A DNA stretch of 64,000 bases. It comes from Hymenobacter nitidus. Lineage in GTDB: Bacteria > Bacteroidota > Bacteroidia > Cytophagales > Hymenobacteraceae. Below, piece after piece: positions 18,082-26,809 of this stretch. The DNA is taken from NCBI RefSeq assembly GCF_020447315.1, contig NZ_JAJADQ010000007.1, positions 1 to 64,000 on the forward strand, written 5' to 3'. A model generated the notes under the pieces. The model did no database searches and was not told the origin of the DNA. It saw only the letters and a program-made list of their open reading frames with translations. A program made the translations under genes and the position numbers. Within the stretch, counting starts at the first letter, position 1. Each line of letters opens with the position of its first letter.

Positions 18082-20175
18082 CTACTCTGTTACCTGGTGC
18101 TCGCGCCGGATACCGAGCTTTTTCATGCGCGCTTCCAGGGTTTTGGCGTTGATGTCGAGCAGAGCCGCCGCGCCATTAGGACCACTCACCCGGCCGCCGG
18201 TACGTTTCAGGGCCGCCATAATATGGTCGCGCTCCTGCTCGCGCAGGGTTTTCAGCGGCGCGCTCTGCTCCAGCACCGACAACGGCGGCGCGGCCTGCGC
18301 GGCCACGGCCGAGAAGCCCGAAAACTCCAGAAATGGCCCCTGGCTCACGATGACGGCCTGCTCCAGCACGTGTTCCAGCTCGCGCACGTTGCCGGGCCAG
18401 CCGTAGAGCTGCATCGTGCGCAAATCCCGCTCGCGCAGGCCCCGCACAGGCTTGCCCATCTGCTTGGTGAAGCGCTCCAGAAAGTGGCGCATCAGCGGCT
18501 CGATGTCCTCGGGCCGCTCGCGCAGGGCCGGCAGCCGGATGGGAAACACGTTGAGCCGGTAGTACAAATCGGCGCGGAAGCGGCCGGCGGCCACCTCGTC
18601 TTCCAGCACCCGGTTGGTGGCGGCAATAACGCGCACGTCGGTCTGAATCACGCGGCGGCCCCCGATGCGCTCAAACTCCTTTTCCTGCAGCACCCGCAGT
18701 AGCTTGGCCTGCAAATCGAGCGGCAGCTCGCCGACTTCATCCAGGAAAATCGTGCCGCCGTCGGCCAGCTCAAACTTGCCGATGCGCCGGTCGTGGGCCC
18801 CGGTGAAAGCACCCTTCTCGTGGCCAAACAGCTCGGATTCAATCAGCTGGGCGGGTAAGGCGGCGCAGTTCAGCTTGATCAGGGCCCGCTCCTTGCGGGG
18901 CGAGAGGTTGTGCAGGGCCCGGGCCACCAGTTCCTTGCCAGTACCGGTTTCGCCCATAATCAGTACGGTAGTATCGGTGGGTGCTACCTGCGCAATGCGG
19001 GTCTGAACCTGCTGCATCACGGCACTCTGTCCCACGAAATCCTCGAACTTGGCCGTGGTGTTGATTTCGTCGATGAGGTAGGTTTTTTCCCGCTCCAGCT
19101 GGGCGCGCAACGCCTCTATCTGCTCGAAAGCGTGCAGGTTCTGCATGGCCAGCGTGATTTGCGGCGCCAGGCTCATCACCAGGTTCAGGTCGTCGGGGGT
19201 GAAGGCGTCGGGGCGGTGGCTGGCCAGAATCAGGACGGCGGCGTGCTCGGCCTTGTTCCAGAGCGGCACGCCCAGCATGGCGCGGGTGCCGTTTTTTTCC
19301 ATGGAGTACTGCAGCAGGCGGTAGCGGCGGGCGGCCAGCTCGAAGTCGAGGCCGGTTAAGAGCAGAGGCTGGGTGAAAGTCCCGATGATTTCGCTCTGCA
19401 TCTGCTCCCGGTCGGGCACGCCTTCCCAGCGGCTGTCGTCCAGCACCAGGAAGCTGCCGTCGGCCTGCTTGGAAAATTCCACGAAGCCCAGCGTGCCCTG
19501 GGCCGGCCGCCGAATCCGGACGCCGAAGTAGTCGATGGGCACAATCCGGTCAATTTCCTCGGCCACGGTCAGAAACAGGGCTGCCCGGTCTTTGCGGCTG
19601 AGTAGGGCGTTGGTCACGGTCAGCTGCAGCGACTTTTCCCGCTCGCGCCGGGCCACTTCCTCAAAAGCCAGCGCGTTGCTGACGGCTACTGCAATCAGGC
19701 TCCCGATTTTCTCCAGCAGCGTTATATCGTCGGCCGTGAAATCGGGGCGGTGCCGGGCCGCCATCGACAGCAGGCCAATGAGCTGCCCACCCGTGCGCAG
19801 GGGCACAAAGGTGGTGTAGTAGATGCCGCGCTGCTGCAGCAGCAGAAACGGCAGAAACTCGGGGTAGTCGGGCGTCAGGTCCCGGATGTCCACCTGCTGC
19901 ACGCGCGGGTCGCGGACGAACAACTCCGTGGGCGAATTGGCCACCAAGGTCGCCTCGCTCAGCGAATTAGCCTGGTAGGGCACGTCGCCGAGGTAGTCGC
20001 GCATAAACAGGCGCTTGTACTGATGGGCGCTGTCGAGCGTCACCACGGCTATCATATCGAACGGGAAAATGAGCCGGAGCTTTTCCGTGACGATTTGGAA
20101 GAGCTTATCCTTGCTGCGCGTCGTGGCTATGGCCTCATTCAGGTACAGCAGCAGAGATTCATCCTGGTTGGGCAT
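18082..20175 (-). CDS. Sigma54-dependent transcriptional activator with two GAF domains (FhlA-like)
   Basis: 697 residues from the ATG at 20175 ([17 protein letters not shown]). Two GAF domains span about residues 15-165 and 185-345, then the AAA+ domain with Walker A GETGTGKE (near 406), the sigma54 loop HEKGAFTGA (near 453) and FLDEVGELP (near 477), and a Fis-type helix-turn-helix at the C-terminus (about 650-695). All key residues are present, so it should activate RpoN holoenzyme, sensing a small ligand or redox state through GAF. It is divergent from the efflux operon; two in-phase palindromes in the gap are candidate binding sites. The target operon is therefore inferred to be the efflux genes and perhaps its own gene. 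Confidence 0.93.
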   Translation of the reverse strand: MPNQDESLLLYLNEAIATTRSKDKLFQIVTEKLRLIFPFDMIAVVTLDSAHQYKRLFMRDYLGDVPYQANSLSEATLVANSPTELFVRDPRVQQVDIRDLTPDYPEFLPFLLLQQRGIYYTTFVPLRTGGQLIGLLSMAARHRPDFTADDITLLEKIGSLIAVAVSNALAFEEVARREREKSLQLTVTNALLSRKDRAALFLTVAEEIDRIVPIDYFGVRIRRPAQGTLGFVEFSKQADGSFLVLDDSRWEGVPDREQMQSEIIGTFTQPLLLTGLDFELAARRYRLLQYSMEKNGTRAMLGVPLWNKAEHAAVLILASHRPDAFTPDDLNLVMSLAPQITLAMQNLHAFEQIEALRAQLEREKTYLIDEINTTAKFEDFVGQSAVMQQVQTRIAQVAPTDTTVLIMGETGTGKELVARALHNLSPRKERALIKLNCAALPAQLIESELFGHEKGAFTGAHDRRIGKFELADGGTIFLDEVGELPLDLQAKLLRVLQEKEFERIGGRRVIQTDVRVIAATNRVLEDEVAAGRFRADLYYRLNVFPIRLPALRERPEDIEPLMRHFLERFTKQMGKPVRGLRERDLRTMQLYGWPGNVRELEHVLEQAVIVSQGPFLEFSGFSAVAAQAAPPLSVLEQSAPLKTLREQERDHIMAALKRTGGRVSGPNGAAALLDINAKTLEARMKKLGIRREHQVTE

Positions 20176-20186
20176 AGCAGTAAACT

Positions 20187-20204
20187 TTCCTGAAATAGCA
20201 GGAA
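20187..20204. promoter_or_regulatory. Palindrome 1, candidate activator binding site
   Basis: TTCCTG AAATAG CAGGAA, a perfect 6+6 palindrome with a 6-base spacer, 12 bases upstream of the regulator start. Its centre is 31 bases from that of palindrome 2. Confidence 0.55.
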
Positions 20205-20216
20205 CATTAAATAGGA

Positions 20217-20236
20217 TTTCCTGACATATAAGGAAA
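20217..20236. promoter_or_regulatory. Palindrome 2, candidate activator binding site
   Basis: TTTCCT GACATATA AGGAAA, a perfect 6+6 palindrome sharing TTCCT/AGGAA with palindrome 1. The 31-base centre spacing is close to three helical turns, so both sites face the same side. Confidence 0.55.
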
Positions 20237-20389
20237 ACCGCTGGCCCCAAAAAGAGTTTATAAAACCCAGTTAAAAAATATTATCATCATCTATGAGCTT
20301 GTAAAGGCGATTTTGGTAAAGATTAATTTGGTTTTAATGGGTTGGCACAAGGTTAGGTAAGCAGGGCGTACCAACAAGTCGTATTTCTG

Positions 20390-21715
20390 ATGCTTCCCCG
20401 ACCATTATTTGCCGCTCCGCTGCTTGCTCTTGGCCTTGCCTCGGTCGCCGGTACGGCCCACGCCCAAGGGCCGGTTATTGCCGATTCTCTGTCCCTGGAC
20501 GGCACCATTCGCTCGGTACTCGACGCTAACCCGGCCATTACGACGCTGGAAGAAGAGGTGAATGCCGCCACCAGCCGCGTAACGCAAAGCCGGGGTGGGT
20601 TTCTGCCCCAGGTGAGCGGCGTGGCCACTTACACCCGGATTGATCCGGTGGTGAAGCTGCAAATCGCGCCTGAGTCCCCGGCATTTCAGTTTCAGCCCAA
20701 CAATAACTACGACGCACACATCACGCTGCAGTATGGCCTGCTGGACTTCGGCAAGAAGGACGCGACCTACAACCTGGCCGAAAGTCGCCGGATTACGGCC
20801 GTCGACCAGATCAACGTGACGCGCCGCGACCTGGCGTACTCGGCGGCCCAGGTGTACTACAACATCCTGTTTGTGCGCGAGAGTATCAAGGTGCAGGACG
20901 CGCAGATTGCCTCGTTGCGCCAGCACCAGCGCGAAATGGAAAAGCGGGTGGAAGGCGGCGTGAGCACCAAGTTTGACGTGACGACCACCCAGGTGCGCAT
21001 CACCCAGGCCCAGAACACGCGCATCGACCTGGAAAACCAGCTGCAAAACCAGCAGGCCCAGCTGGCCCGCCTGCTCCACAAGCCCGAATATGCGAACGTG
21101 CCTGTCCGCGGCAGCTTCACCTACACCCCGCAGCCGGTGGACGTATCGGCGGCGCTCAACCAGGCCGTGGAAAACCGGCCAGAAGTAAAGCTGGCCCGCG
21201 ACGCCGAGCAAAGTGCCAACCTGAACCTCAAGCTTATTGAGCGCAGCAATATGCCCGTGCTGGGCGTGGGCGCGCAGGTAGGCGCCAAAAACGGCTACCA
21301 GCCCAACCTGGACCGGATTCGGCCCAACACGGTGGGCGTGGTGCAGCTCTCGGTGCCGATCTATGACGGCAACAAGAACAAGAACCAGCGGGTGGAAGCT
21401 CTGGCCAACATTCGCGGGGCGCAGTCGCGCATTCAGGATACGCAGGAGCAGATCCGGGCCGATGTGCGGCAGGCGGCCAACAACCTGCAGAGCAGCACGG
21501 CGCGCTACGAAAACGCCCAACTCCAGATTGCCCAGGCCTCCGACGCCCTCACCCGGGCCAAGGCCCGCTACCGCTACGACGTAGGCACCAACCTCGACGT
21601 GCTGGATGCGGAAACCTCCCTGGCGCAGGCCCGCCTGGCCCGCCTGCAGGCCATCTACAACTACACCCTCGGTCAGTACCAGCTCAAGCGCGCAACCGGC
21701 GAGCAGATATGGTAG
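20390..21715 (+). CDS. TolC family outer membrane efflux protein
   Basis: 441 residues with a signal peptide ending near residue 25 (SVAGTAHAQG). Two tandem halves of long amphipathic helices follow, each repeat having the TolC pattern; VTQSRGGFLPQVSG opens the first barrel hairpin and GVVQLSVPIYDGNKNK the second. The C-terminal helix ends RYRYDVGTNLDVLDAETSLAQARL, a hallmark of the family. Length is normal. It is first in a plus-strand operon with a universal stress protein, an EmrA-type adaptor and an EmrB-type transporter, so it most likely provides the outer membrane channel of a tripartite drug efflux pump. A divergent sigma54 activator lies upstream. Confidence 0.93.
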   Translation: MLPRPLFAAPLLALGLASVAGTAHAQGPVIADSLSLDGTIRSVLDANPAITTLEEEVNAATSRVTQSRGGFLPQVSGVATYTRIDPVVKLQIAPESPAFQFQPNNNYDAHITLQYGLLDFGKKDATYNLAESRRITAVDQINVTRRDLAYSAAQVYYNILFVRESIKVQDAQIASLRQHQREMEKRVEGGVSTKFDVTTTQVRITQAQNTRIDLENQLQNQQAQLARLLHKPEYANVPVRGSFTYTPQPVDVSAALNQAVENRPEVKLARDAEQSANLNLKLIERSNMPVLGVGAQVGAKNGYQPNLDRIRPNTVGVVQLSVPIYDGNKNKNQRVEALANIRGAQSRIQDTQEQIRADVRQAANNLQSSTARYENAQLQIAQASDALTRAKARYRYDVGTNLDVLDAETSLAQARLARLQAIYNYTLGQYQLKRATGEQIW

Positions 21716-21717
21716 CG

Positions 21718-21741
21718 GTGAGTTAGTGAGTTAGTGAGTTG
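21718..21741 (+). repeat. GTGAGTTA tandem repeat
   Basis: Three copies of the octamer GTGAGTTA (the third ends in G) directly after the TolC stop. The 13-mer GTGAGTTGTCGTT at 21734-21746 recurs at 25452-25464 after the transporter gene. The sequence before the next gene (ACTAAGTCACCATTTCACTAATTCACTC) carries similar units inverted. Confidence 0.7.
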
Positions 21742-21856
21742 TCGTTCATGCTGCACAATATGCGCCACCTGCGCAAGTCGCGCAAACTGCATCGAGCTGC
21801 ACCAACCGAACATCAAACTCATCAAATTACTAAGTCACCATTTCACTAATTCACTC

Positions 21857-22288
21857 ATGCATCTCTCGCTCATCTTTTGCCCGATTGACTTCTCGGTCGC
21901 TACGGCGTCGTTGGTGGCTTATGCCGCGGCGCTGGCAGCGGGAGCGAAGGCCGAGCTGCGGCTGCTGCACGTGCTCAAGCCGCAGCCGGTGCTGGCCACC
22001 GACACGCCCGATGTAGCCCTGGCGGCGCACCTGGCCCACTACCGGGCGGCGGCCGAACAGGCCGGAGCCCGCGTGACAACCAGCGTGTTGCGCGGCGAGG
22101 CAGCCCCCGAAATCGTGGCGGCTGCCCGCCGCCACGCCGCCGATTTAATCGTAATAGGAGCACACGGCCAAACCGCACTGACCCGCTTTCTGATGGGCAG
22201 CACCGCCGAGGCCGTGGTGCGCACGGCCCCGTGCGCCACGCTGCTGGTTAACGCGCAGAACCCGGGCGAATACCGGAAATCTGCCTAA
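21857..22288 (+). CDS. Universal stress protein (UspA family)
   Basis: 143 residues from the ATG at 21857, giving MHLSLIFCPIDFSVATA; the frame extends to 21734 through repeat sequence and that part is rejected. The ATP-binding signature G-2x-G-9x-G-S is intact near the C-terminus (IGAHGQTALTRFLMGST), followed by APCATLLVN. Single-domain UspA proteins bind ATP and dimerise under stress. It sits between the TolC and HlyD genes of an efflux operon; a direct role in efflux is not established, and it may share induction conditions with the pump. Confidence 0.9.
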   Translation: MHLSLIFCPIDFSVATASLVAYAAALAAGAKAELRLLHVLKPQPVLATDTPDVALAAHLAHYRAAAEQAGARVTTSVLRGEAAPEIVAAARRHAADLIVIGAHGQTALTRFLMGSTAEAVVRTAPCATLLVNAQNPGEYRKSA

Positions 22289-22360
22289 GGAAACGCCGCC
22301 TCTGGGTGCTTTCCACCTCACAACACTACTCAACGAACAACTACTCACTGATTCATTTTC

Positions 22361-23470
22361 ATGGCAACTCCCGTTCACCCCGATCAGGCCGCTGCACCCC
22401 GTCACGCTTCGGCTCCCGCTTACGAGCCGGAAGTTGAAGAGCAGGAAAGCCGCTCGAAGCGTCCCATCATGTTTATTATTCTGGCCCTGGTGCTGCTGGT
22501 GGGTGGCTATTTCGGCTACCAGCGCTACCAGTTTGGCCAGACGCACGAAGAAACCGACGACGCCCAGGTAGAAGGCGACGTGTACCCCATTCTGCCCCGC
22601 GTGGGTGGCCCCGTACTGGAAGTGAAAGTGCAGGACAACCAGCCCGTGAAGAAAGGCGACGTACTCATCGTGCTCGACGCGGCTGACTACCAGCAGCGTA
22701 TCAATGCCGCGGAAGCTGCCCTGGCGGCCGCGCAAGCCAACGTTGTGGCGGCCCGCGCCGGCGTCAGCACGGCCTCGGCTACGGTGGGCTCGGCCACGGC
22801 TACCATTGGCGTGAGTGATGCTACCCGCGCCAAGCTGGAAAAAGACCTCAAGCGCAGCGCCTTTTTGCGCAAGGAAGACATCATCCCCCAGAGCGAGTAC
22901 GACGCGGTGCAGGCCAACCTGAAGTCGACCAGTGCCCAGCGCGCCACGGCCCAGCAGCAGGTGCAGGTGGCCCGCCAGCAGGTAGTGGCCGCCCAGCAGC
23001 AGGTAGCCGTGGCCCAGGCCGTGGTGAAGCAGCGCCAGGCCGACCTGGATAACGCCAAGCTGCAGCTGAGCTACACCACCATCACAGCGCCCGGCAACGG
23101 TATCGTGAGCAAAAAGAACGTGCAGCCCGGCCAGGTGGTCAGTCCCGGCCAGCAGCTGATGGGCCTGGTGGCTTCCGAGCAAACCTGGGTTATTGCCAAC
23201 TTCAAGGAAACCCAGCTGGGCAACATGAAAGTGAACCAGCCCGTGACGGTGGAGGTCGACGCGTATCCGGACCAGGAGTTTGAGGGCCACATCGAGTCAT
23301 TGTCGGCCGCTACCGGGGCCCGCTTTGCCCTGCTGCCCCCCGACAACGCCAGCGGCAACTTCGTGAAAGTAACCCAGCGCGTGCCCGTCAAAATCGTGCT
23401 CGACAAAGTAGACCCCCAGCACCCGCTGCGCGCTGGCATGAGCGTAACGGCCACAGTGAAGGTCAAGTAG
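22361..23470 (+). CDS. HlyD/EmrA family membrane fusion protein
   Basis: 369 residues. A cytoplasmic tail (about 35 residues, acidic) is followed by one membrane helix (IMFIILALVLLVGGYFGY), then HETDDAQVEGDVYPILPRVGG, the first half of a lipoyl-like domain. A long alpha hairpin rich in Ala/Gln (about residues 100-225) and the second lipoyl half LSYTTITAPGNGIVSKKN follow, and a beta-barrel domain ends the protein. This is the EmrA type that links an MFS pump to TolC. It is downstream of tolC and usp; the transporter gene follows after a 383-base gap that holds a decayed gene. Confidence 0.93.
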   Translation: MATPVHPDQAAAPRHASAPAYEPEVEEQESRSKRPIMFIILALVLLVGGYFGYQRYQFGQTHEETDDAQVEGDVYPILPRVGGPVLEVKVQDNQPVKKGDVLIVLDAADYQQRINAAEAALAAAQANVVAARAGVSTASATVGSATATIGVSDATRAKLEKDLKRSAFLRKEDIIPQSEYDAVQANLKSTSAQRATAQQQVQVARQQVVAAQQQVAVAQAVVKQRQADLDNAKLQLSYTTITAPGNGIVSKKNVQPGQVVSPGQQLMGLVASEQTWVIANFKETQLGNMKVNQPVTVEVDAYPDQEFEGHIESLSAATGARFALLPPDNASGNFVKVTQRVPVKIVLDKVDPQHPLRAGMSVTATVKVK

Positions 23471-23546
23471 TTTCTGGGGTAAGAGGGCCTGGGGGCAGGA
23501 GGTTTATTTCTTCCAGTACCTCTAGTCGCCACTTTCTGCCGATCGG

Positions 23547-23776
23547 CTATTTGCTTTTTTTCTGTTTGTCGCGGGCCGTCTTCTCTGCTTTGCCAAGAAT
23601 GGACATAACCCCTCTCACTTCGGTGAGCAGTTCATCAAGCCTGTCTTCGGGTAAGTGTCCGCCTTCGCTCAGCATTTCCAGCCACAACACCGACTCGTCA
23701 TAATCCGCAAGGCAAACGCCTTGGTCCGCTGTCGAAAATCTTCAGCAAAATCAAAATTCGATAGGTTATTCGACAT
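23547..23776 (-). pseudogene. Decayed four-helix-bundle (23S rRNA intervening-sequence type) gene
   Basis: On the minus strand an ATG at 23776 reads MSNNLSNFDFAEDFRQRTKA then FALRI, the usual start of this family. It then jumps to the family's C-terminal part: in another frame DESVLWLEMLSEGGHLPED and RLDELLTEVRGVMSILGKAE, ending in a basic tail and TAG at 23547. Roughly 45-50 residues normally between these parts (the segment holding the RS GTSVAANY motif) are missing, and the join shifts the frame, so the intact frame ends after 35 codons. The remains total 230 bases. The gene lies antisense between the adaptor and transporter genes of the efflux operon. Confidence 0.8.
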
Positions 23777-23853
23777 AAGAAGGAGCGGGGAGTAGTGCCC
23801 CAAAGAAAGCAACTCCTACCCCACACCTCCATACCCTCCTACCCTAACCAAGA

Positions 23854-25425
23854 ATGGAAACCGGACTTACCAAGTGGATCATCGTTATTACGGTGGTACT
23901 CTGCTGCTTGCTGGAGCTGATTGACACGAGTATCGTGAACGTGGCCCTGACCCAGATGATGGGCAACCTCTCGGCCACGCAGCAGGAAGTAACCTGGGTA
24001 ATTGCCTCCTACGGCATTGCCAACGTCATCGTGATTCCCATGACGGGCTTTCTGGCCGAGCAGTTTGGCCGCCGCAACTACTACTTCGTGTCGGTGGTCA
24101 TCTTCACCCTGGCCTCCATTGCCTGCGGGCAGAGCACCAACATCTGGGAGCTGGTGGCCTTCCGCTTCGTGCAGGGCATCGGCGGCGGCGCTCTGATGGC
24201 TACTTCCCAATCGATTCTGATTGATACCTTCCCGCCCAAGCAGCTGCCGCTGGGCCAGGCCCTGTTTGGTATGGGCGTCATCATCGGCCCCACCATCGGC
24301 CCCACGCTGGGCGGCTACATCGTGGATAACTACGACTGGCCCTGGATTTTCTACGTAAACGTGCCCGTGGGTATCATGGCGGCCATTTTTACGCTGCTCT
24401 TTATCCGGGACCCCGAGCGCATTAAGAACGCCGTGCCGCGGCCCCTGCGCGAAATCGACTGGGCGGGCATTTTCCTGCTGATTCTGGGTGTGGGCTCGTT
24501 GCAGCTGGTGCTGGAGCAGGGCGAGTCGGAAGACTGGTTTGAAAGCGCCTACATCAACAGCTTCACCGCCCTGGCCGTTATTGGCCTCGTGGGCTTCGTG
24601 TGGCGCGAGCTGACGGCCGCCCAGCCCATTGTGGATCTGCGCGTGCTGGGCAAAAGCCGCAACCTGGCCGTGGGCGCGGTGCTGTCGTTCGTGCTGGGCT
24701 TCGGCATGTTTGCCTCGGTGTTCATCTTCCCGATTTTCACCCAGCGTATTCTGGGCTTCTCAGCCGCCCAAACCGGCTACATTTTGCTGCCCGGCGCCCT
24801 GGCTTCGGGCCTGATGATGCCCGTTATCGGCAAGATGCTGCAAGCCGGCGTGCCGCAGAAGTACATGATTCCGGCCGGCTTCCTCATCTTCTTCGTCTTC
24901 ACCTTTTGGATGGCCCAAATCATTTCGCCCACGGCCGGCGAAGACGACTTCTTCTGGCCCCTGATGGTGCGCGGCCTGGGTATGGGCCTAATTTTCCTGC
25001 CCATTACCACCATGAGCCTGGCGGGCCTCAAGGGCAAAGACGCGGGCCAGGCGGCCGGCCTCACCGGCATGATTCGCCAGCTCGGCGGTTCGTTTGGGGT
25101 AGCCATCGTGGGCACGTACCTGGAGCGCAGTATTGCTCAGAACCGTATCAGCCCGCTGGCGCACATCTCGCTCTACGACACCAATACAGTGCAGCGCATT
25201 CAGGCTTTCACGGCCAACTTCATGGCCCGCGGATTTTCCTTCGAGCAGGCCCAGAAACAGGCTTACGCGGCTCTGGAAGGCATTCTGATGAAGCAGGTTT
25301 CCATTATCACCTACTCACAGGTGTTCTCTATGATTGGCCTCTTCTTCGTTGTCTGCCTGCCGCTCATATTCCTCATTAAGCGGGCTAAAGGCGGCGAAGC
25401 CATTGACCTGAACGCTGCGCACTAG
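23854..25425 (+). CDS. DHA2 family MFS efflux transporter (EmrB/QacA type)
   Basis: 523 residues, 14 predicted membrane helices, the length of DHA2 drug:proton antiporters. Conserved parts are LLELIDTSIVNVALTQMMGN in helix 1 (motif D1), VIPMTGFLAEQFGRRNYYF (motif A), RFVQGIGGGALMA (motif B), and GMGVIIGPTIGPTLGGYI (motif C, the antiporter signature). It ends in a short cytoplasmic tail. It completes the operon with tolC, usp and the EmrA-type adaptor, forming a tripartite pump. Substrate unknown. Two stem-loops follow. Confidence 0.94.
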   Translation: METGLTKWIIVITVVLCCLLELIDTSIVNVALTQMMGNLSATQQEVTWVIASYGIANVIVIPMTGFLAEQFGRRNYYFVSVVIFTLASIACGQSTNIWELVAFRFVQGIGGGALMATSQSILIDTFPPKQLPLGQALFGMGVIIGPTIGPTLGGYIVDNYDWPWIFYVNVPVGIMAAIFTLLFIRDPERIKNAVPRPLREIDWAGIFLLILGVGSLQLVLEQGESEDWFESAYINSFTALAVIGLVGFVWRELTAAQPIVDLRVLGKSRNLAVGAVLSFVLGFGMFASVFIFPIFTQRILGFSAAQTGYILLPGALASGLMMPVIGKMLQAGVPQKYMIPAGFLIFFVFTFWMAQIISPTAGEDDFFWPLMVRGLGMGLIFLPITTMSLAGLKGKDAGQAAGLTGMIRQLGGSFGVAIVGTYLERSIAQNRISPLAHISLYDTNTVQRIQAFTANFMARGFSFEQAQKQAYAALEGILMKQVSIITYSQVFSMIGLFFVVCLPLIFLIKRAKGGEAIDLNAAH

Positions 25426-25465
25426 CGGCGAGATGGTGAAGTGGTGAACAGGTGAGTTGTCGTTT

Positions 25466-25522
25466 AGGCGGCGCTTACTTTGCTACTAAGAGGTGGCTGC
25501 GCGTAAGCACGGCCGCCTTTTG
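25466..25522 (+). terminator. Terminator-like hairpin after the efflux operon
   Basis: AGGCGGC (25466-25472) pairs with GCCGCCT (25512-25518) and GCTTAC (25473-25478) with GTAAGC (25503-25508), a 13-base stem with a 3-base bulge, followed by TTTTGCTTT. Confidence 0.6.
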
Positions 25523-25591
25523 CTTTCTCGTGGAGGTCTGTCGTCAAGGACCAGAGGCGCTAAGCAGCACTAACCCCGGGCCGCCCTACAA

Positions 25592-25628
25592 AACAAAGCC
25601 CCGTCGTGCGACACGACGGGGCTTTGTT
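25592..25628. terminator. Bidirectional terminator
   Basis: Perfect 17-base stem AACAAAGCCCCGTCGTG and its complement with a 3-base loop, between converging genes. Confidence 0.9.
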
Positions 25629-25672
25629 ATGAGGAAACATAAGCGTCAGAGCGACACTCACCAGTTCAGTTT

Positions 25673-26734
25673 TTACTGGTACTGGATGTAGAGGGGCTTG
25701 GGCGTAAGCTGGGTCAGGACCTCGGTGGGGGTCATGATATGGTGGGGCTTGGGCCGGGCATCGTACTCGTAGAACAGCTTGAAGCCGGTGTACTGCACGG
25801 GCTCGGTCTGGATGTAGTCGTGGTACGAGTCCTTTTTCAGCGTGGGCTCGCCGTGGCCGTCCATGTGCATCACCACCTGCACGCGCGGGTCGAGCTTGAT
25901 GTTTTTGTAGTTGGTCACCATCTTCCGCGTGAAGCGGTGTACCGTCAGCACCTTGGGCGGGAGGTTATTCTCGCTCACGATGCGGGCCAGGAAGTTGATG
26001 GTAAAGTTGATGTCCTTCGCGTCGAGGGTACCGATTTTCTGGTTGGGCCGCACGCCGGGCATGGTGGAGAGCGAAAACTCGGGGTCGATGCCGAGATGCA
26101 CAATCGGGTCTTTCAGGTACTCGGTCAGCTTGGGCAGCTCGGCCTCCAGGGTGCTGTGGCCCGGCTGCACGTCCAGAAACAGGATGCAGTTGTGCTCCTT
26201 GGCCCAGCTCAGTACTTCCTGAATAGTGGCTTTGGAGTTCATCAGGCGCCATTTGCCGTCCTTGCCGGCGGTGCCCTGGGCCGTGATGGTTACGTTGTGC
26301 AGCGCGGCCTGCACCGGAATGCTGGGGTCGGCGGCCTGCCACTCCTTGAGCACACCTTCAAACTTGCGGAACATCTGCTCCTTGGGCTCCCGGCCCAGAA
26401 TACCCATGCCTTTCGAGCGGATGTTGCCATAGAAGGCAATGATGCGCTTGCCCGGCAGAATGGCGCCCGGCAGCTGTCCGCTCTTTTTTACGATGGAGTC
26501 GGCCTTGAGCGAGTCGCGCAGCATGACCTGCTTTTTCAGGGCCGCGCTGTCGATAACGACAGGTTTGGCGGGCACTTCGGCCGTGGCTTTGGTATCGGCG
26601 TTTTCACCTTCCGAGCGGGTGCCGCAGCTTGTGAAAGCCAGTGAGAAAACAAGGCCCAGTGCTGGCAGCAGCGGCCGGGAAAAGCGGGAGAAATTGGAAA
26701 GAGAAGACACTGAAGAAGGTAACGTTGAAAGCAA
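25673..26734 (-). CDS. Lipoprotein of unknown function, possibly a TIM-barrel-like domain
   Basis: 353 residues. The start is either the TTG at 26734 or a GTG at 26710; both leave a lipoprotein signal ending AFTSCG. A basic/hydrophobic linker is followed by a domain with beta-strands at regular spacing: KRIIAFYGNIRSKGM, ILFLDVQPGHSTLEAEL, VHLGIDPEFSL, VLTVHRFTRKMV and VQVVMHMDGHGEP. The strand-end Asp, His and Glu residues suggest an alpha/beta barrel, perhaps carbohydrate-active, but I do not recognise the family. Exported to the periplasm or surface by prediction. A terminator lies 44 bases beyond the stop. Confidence 0.75.
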   Translation of the reverse strand: MLSTLPSSVSSLSNFSRFSRPLLPALGLVFSLAFTSCGTRSEGENADTKATAEVPAKPVVIDSAALKKQVMLRDSLKADSIVKKSGQLPGAILPGKRIIAFYGNIRSKGMGILGREPKEQMFRKFEGVLKEWQAADPSIPVQAALHNVTITAQGTAGKDGKWRLMNSKATIQEVLSWAKEHNCILFLDVQPGHSTLEAELPKLTEYLKDPIVHLGIDPEFSLSTMPGVRPNQKIGTLDAKDINFTINFLARIVSENNLPPKVLTVHRFTRKMVTNYKNIKLDPRVQVVMHMDGHGEPTLKKDSYHDYIQTEPVQYTGFKLFYEYDARPKPHHIMTPTEVLTQLTPKPLYIQYQ

Positions 26735-26809
26735 GACTGGTCAGCAAGTTACGGCTTTTTGCCGCGAAAAAATCCGTCCGTTTTCGTTTGTGCCCCGTCC
26801 AACCCCGGC

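Noticed and set aside
20343..20360. Sigma54 promoter for tolC
   Set aside because: TGGCAC is present but the -12 element reads TAGG instead of TTGC. Kept only as a remark in the palindrome finding.
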